The position numbers and the translations under genes are program-made. Shown one piece after another: positions 63,513-64,000 of a stretch of DNA of 64,000 nt (position 1 is its first letter; every line of letters starts with the position of its first letter). Origin of the DNA: Chryseobacterium vrystaatense (GTDB lineage: Bacteria > Bacteroidota > Bacteroidia > Flavobacteriales > Weeksellaceae); the NCBI RefSeq assembly GCF_000737765.1, contig NZ_JPRI01000001.1:310001-374000 (forward strand), written 5' to 3'. The notes beneath the pieces were generated by a model. The model worked only from the letters and a program-made list of their open reading frames with translations, was not told the DNA's origin and did no database searches.

Positions 63513-64000
63513 ATGAAAGCACATACATACGAAACTCAATCCACAATTACCCCTGAAAAAGCATTAACTTTCCTAAAAGACGGAAATCAAAGATTTGTAA
63601 ATAATCTAAAAGCAAACAGAGATCTTTTAGAACAAGTCAATGCAACTCGTGAAGGTCAATGGCCTTTTGCCGTAGTTTTAAGCTGTATCGACAGCCGTAC
63701 TTCTGCAGAACTTATTTTTGATCAGGGATTAGGAGATGTTTTCAGTATCAGAATTGCCGGTAATTTTATCAATCAGGACATTTTAGGTTCAATGGAATTT
63801 GGCTGTAACGTTGCAGGCTCGAAGCTTGTTGTAGTTTTGGGACACACTAAATGCGGTGCATTAAAAGGTGGTTTGGACGCAGCCCAAATCCAGGGAATGG
63901 GAATGGATAACCTGAACCATTTAATTAATCACTTCGACCCAATCATTAATGAAATCATCGAAGAAGGTGAAGAACGTTCATCCAAAAATGGCTCGCTTCT
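63513..64000 (+). CDS. Beta-carbonic anhydrase, second copy, cut by window edge
   Basis: The first 162 codons of a second carbonic anhydrase, open at the right edge. Cys58, Asp60 and Arg62 in CIDSR and His111 and Cys114 in GHTKCGA give the zinc site. It is not a close copy of the first enzyme: the N-terminal part is longer and resembles the other beta subgroup in which DGNQRFVNN precedes the metal site. No signal peptide is apparent. The gene starts 42 bases after the SulP stop. Confidence 0.94.
   Translation, partial: MKAHTYETQSTITPEKALTFLKDGNQRFVNNLKANRDLLEQVNATREGQWPFAVVLSCIDSRTSAELIFDQGLGDVFSIRIAGNFINQDILGSMEFGCNVAGSKLVVVLGHTKCGALKGGLDAAQIQGMGMDNLNHLINHFDPIINEIIEEGEERSSKNGSL

Noticed and set aside
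1..64000. CRISPR arrays, insertion sequences, prophage genes and tRNA or rRNA genes
   Set aside because: No regular spacer repeats, transposase or integrase signatures, or tRNA-like cloverleaf segments were recognised by eye; a tRNAscan-SE or Infernal run would settle the RNA question.

Overview
The window looks like a chromosome segment of a low-GC member of the Bacteroidota, most likely a Chryseobacterium-like flavobacterium (Weeksellaceae). Supporting signs are a SusC/SusD pair, a bacillithiol enzyme (BshC), a GYDIA-type GHMP kinase, a Porin_10-like beta-barrel, and many promoters of the Bacteroidota type (TTTG or TTG, about 19 bases, then TAnnTTTG). No tRNA, rRNA, CRISPR array or insertion sequence was found.

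Layout. Bases 1-8.4 kb hold housekeeping genes on the minus strand: pckA (cut by the left edge), a GYDIA kinase, fabD, a LysM/periplasmic-binding protein, bshC and a putative porin. Bases 8.4-13.1 kb hold a SusC/SusD nutrient-uptake pair closed by two tandem terminators. A 675-base AT-rich gap follows, then infB, nusA and rimP (13.7-18.5 kb, minus strand), read from a near-consensus promoter through a folded leader.

From 18.7 to 60.3 kb lies a large surface-polysaccharide locus. Its plus-strand arm starts with UDP-glucuronate and dTDP-sugar synthesis (ugd, rfbB, rfbA). Next come a self-contained dTDP-3-amino-sugar cassette (ketoisomerase, acyltransferase, aminotransferase), a Wzm/Wzt-type ABC exporter, many GT2 glycosyltransferases, a WecD/WecE-like pair for a 4-amino sugar, a methyltransferase, an integral-membrane protein, an asparagine-synthase-like amidotransferase, and three related GT2 genes with an acyltransferase between them. 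The ABC exporter, with no Wzx or Wzy seen, suggests an ABC-transporter-dependent O-antigen or capsule.

The middle of the locus (43.9-53.8 kb, minus strand) is rich in acyl-decoration genes: two MBOAT/SGNH pairs, a second acyltransferase-3, and an operon FkbH-like protein, ACP, MaoC, SDR, MBOAT, SGNH that could make a three-carbon acyl group on its own carrier protein and pass it to the polysaccharide. A second carrier-protein set (KAS III, ACP, SDR; 56-58 kb) beside a hexapeptide acyltransferase could make a short 3-hydroxyacyl group. Two GT4 glycosyltransferases and a serine-acetyltransferase-like protein close the locus.

The right end (60.7-64 kb) carries an inorganic-carbon group: beta-carbonic anhydrase, a small secreted protein, a SulP transporter and a second carbonic anhydrase cut by the right edge.
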